Origin: Desulfobacteraceae bacterium
GTDB lineage: Bacteria > Desulfobacterota > Desulfobacteria > Desulfobacterales > Desulfobacteraceae
Direction: 5' to 3'
DNA length: 5,439 nt
NCBI GenBank assembly: GCA_030638935.1
Contig: DAOWDR010000326.1
Coordinates: 1 to 5,439 of the forward strand
Shown: positions 5,210 through 5,439 of the stretch, piece after piece
How the letters are laid out: every line of letters starts with the position of its first letter
Position numbering within the stretch: the stretch's first letter is position 1
Notes under the pieces: generated by a model
Database searches by the model: none
What the model was told of the DNA's origin: nothing
The model's input: the letters and a program-made list of their open reading frames with translations, nothing else
Translations under genes and position numbers: made by a program

Positions 5210-5439
5210 ATGTTACAGCCGATTTTCATCAAAGCTACCAGCCTGTCAGATGCCTGGTTTCAAACCCTTTACCAATGTGTCGAAAGGGGCCGGTCCTTTA
5301 CCATCAACCGGGGGTCCTTTGAAGGCCAGAAACGACTTGAATTTGATTATATTACCATTCACATCACCCACCCGGCGTCAATTCCCCTGCTGCCCAAGGT
5401 GAACCCGGTCCTGGGATTTCCCGATCCTGTAGATGAAGA
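5210..5439 (+). CDS. Thymidylate synthase-like protein (archaeal type), N-terminal part, open at the right edge
   Basis: The ATG at 5210 follows AAAGGAG (5197-5203) and a good promoter. The frame is open for 76 codons to the window end. The product begins MLQPIFIKATSLSDAWFQTL (1-20), then YQCVERGRS, NRGSFEGQKRLEFDYITIHI and PASIPLLPKV, ending LGFPDPVDE. The pattern of a helix with DAW, a short basic stretch, an RGS turn and then a beta strand ending in I-x-I-x-x-P resembles the N-terminus of archaeal-type ThyA-like enzymes (dTMP synthase or dCMP hydroxymethylase fold). The catalytic Cys region would lie beyond the window, so the activity cannot be confirmed. Assignment is from remembered family style. 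Confidence 0.6.
   Translation, partial: MLQPIFIKATSLSDAWFQTLYQCVERGRSFTINRGSFEGQKRLEFDYITIHITHPASIPLLPKVNPVLGFPDPVDE

Overview
This window looks like a chromosomal segment of a moderate-GC, Gram-negative anaerobe. I favour a deltaproteobacterial sulfate reducer of the Desulfobacteraceae type. That is an inference from gene style and from a probable selenoprotein, because this lineage is known to be rich in selenocysteine; no marker gene in the window proves it.

Layout, left to right. Bases 1-214 hold the possible start of a minus-strand membrane protein running off the left edge, perhaps interrupted by foreign sequence. A plus-strand pair follows: an MFS exporter of the DHA3/MFS_3 type (428-1717) and a small ribbon-helix-helix-like protein (1644-1919) whose start lies 74 bases inside the exporter gene. 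These converge on a minus-strand metal-response cluster, which in transcription order is: an FAD/NAD(P)-dependent oxidoreductase of the thioredoxin-reductase-like fold without a CxxC pair (4610-3510), a hairpin terminator, a strong promoter with an overlapping palindromic operator, an ArsR/SmtB-family metal sensor (3403-3059), and an SO_0444/DUF318-type permease (3018-1948). After about 600 bases without a convincing gene, a plus-strand gene starts at 5210 and runs off the right edge; its product resembles the N-terminus of an archaeal-type thymidylate synthase.

The main point of interest is the permease. A conventional gene caller would split it into two ORFs (3018-2563 and 2472-1948). They are in the same frame, joined by one UGA at 2565-2563 and an uninterrupted reading frame. 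The UGA falls in a Cys-rich loop (G-G-U-G-C-S-S-T-C-G), where Sec would replace Cys. It is followed 18 nt later by a perfect 7-bp hairpin with a GGU loop, the geometry expected of a bacterial SECIS element. I read it as a 356-residue selenocysteine-containing metal efflux permease.

How the parts may work together: the sensor carries the residues of two known metal sites, the CadC-type Cys site (C4, C8, C55, C57) and the CzrA/SmtB-type alpha-5 site (D98, H100, H111, H114). It would sit on the operator over the -10 element and release it when Zn, Cd, Pb or similar thiophilic metal accumulates, inducing itself and the permease. The permease has a CxC motif, a U-x-C-x3-C loop and a His-rich tail suited to soft metal ions. 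The upstream oxidoreductase could keep the selenol/thiol loop reduced, but it has its own terminator and that link is speculation.
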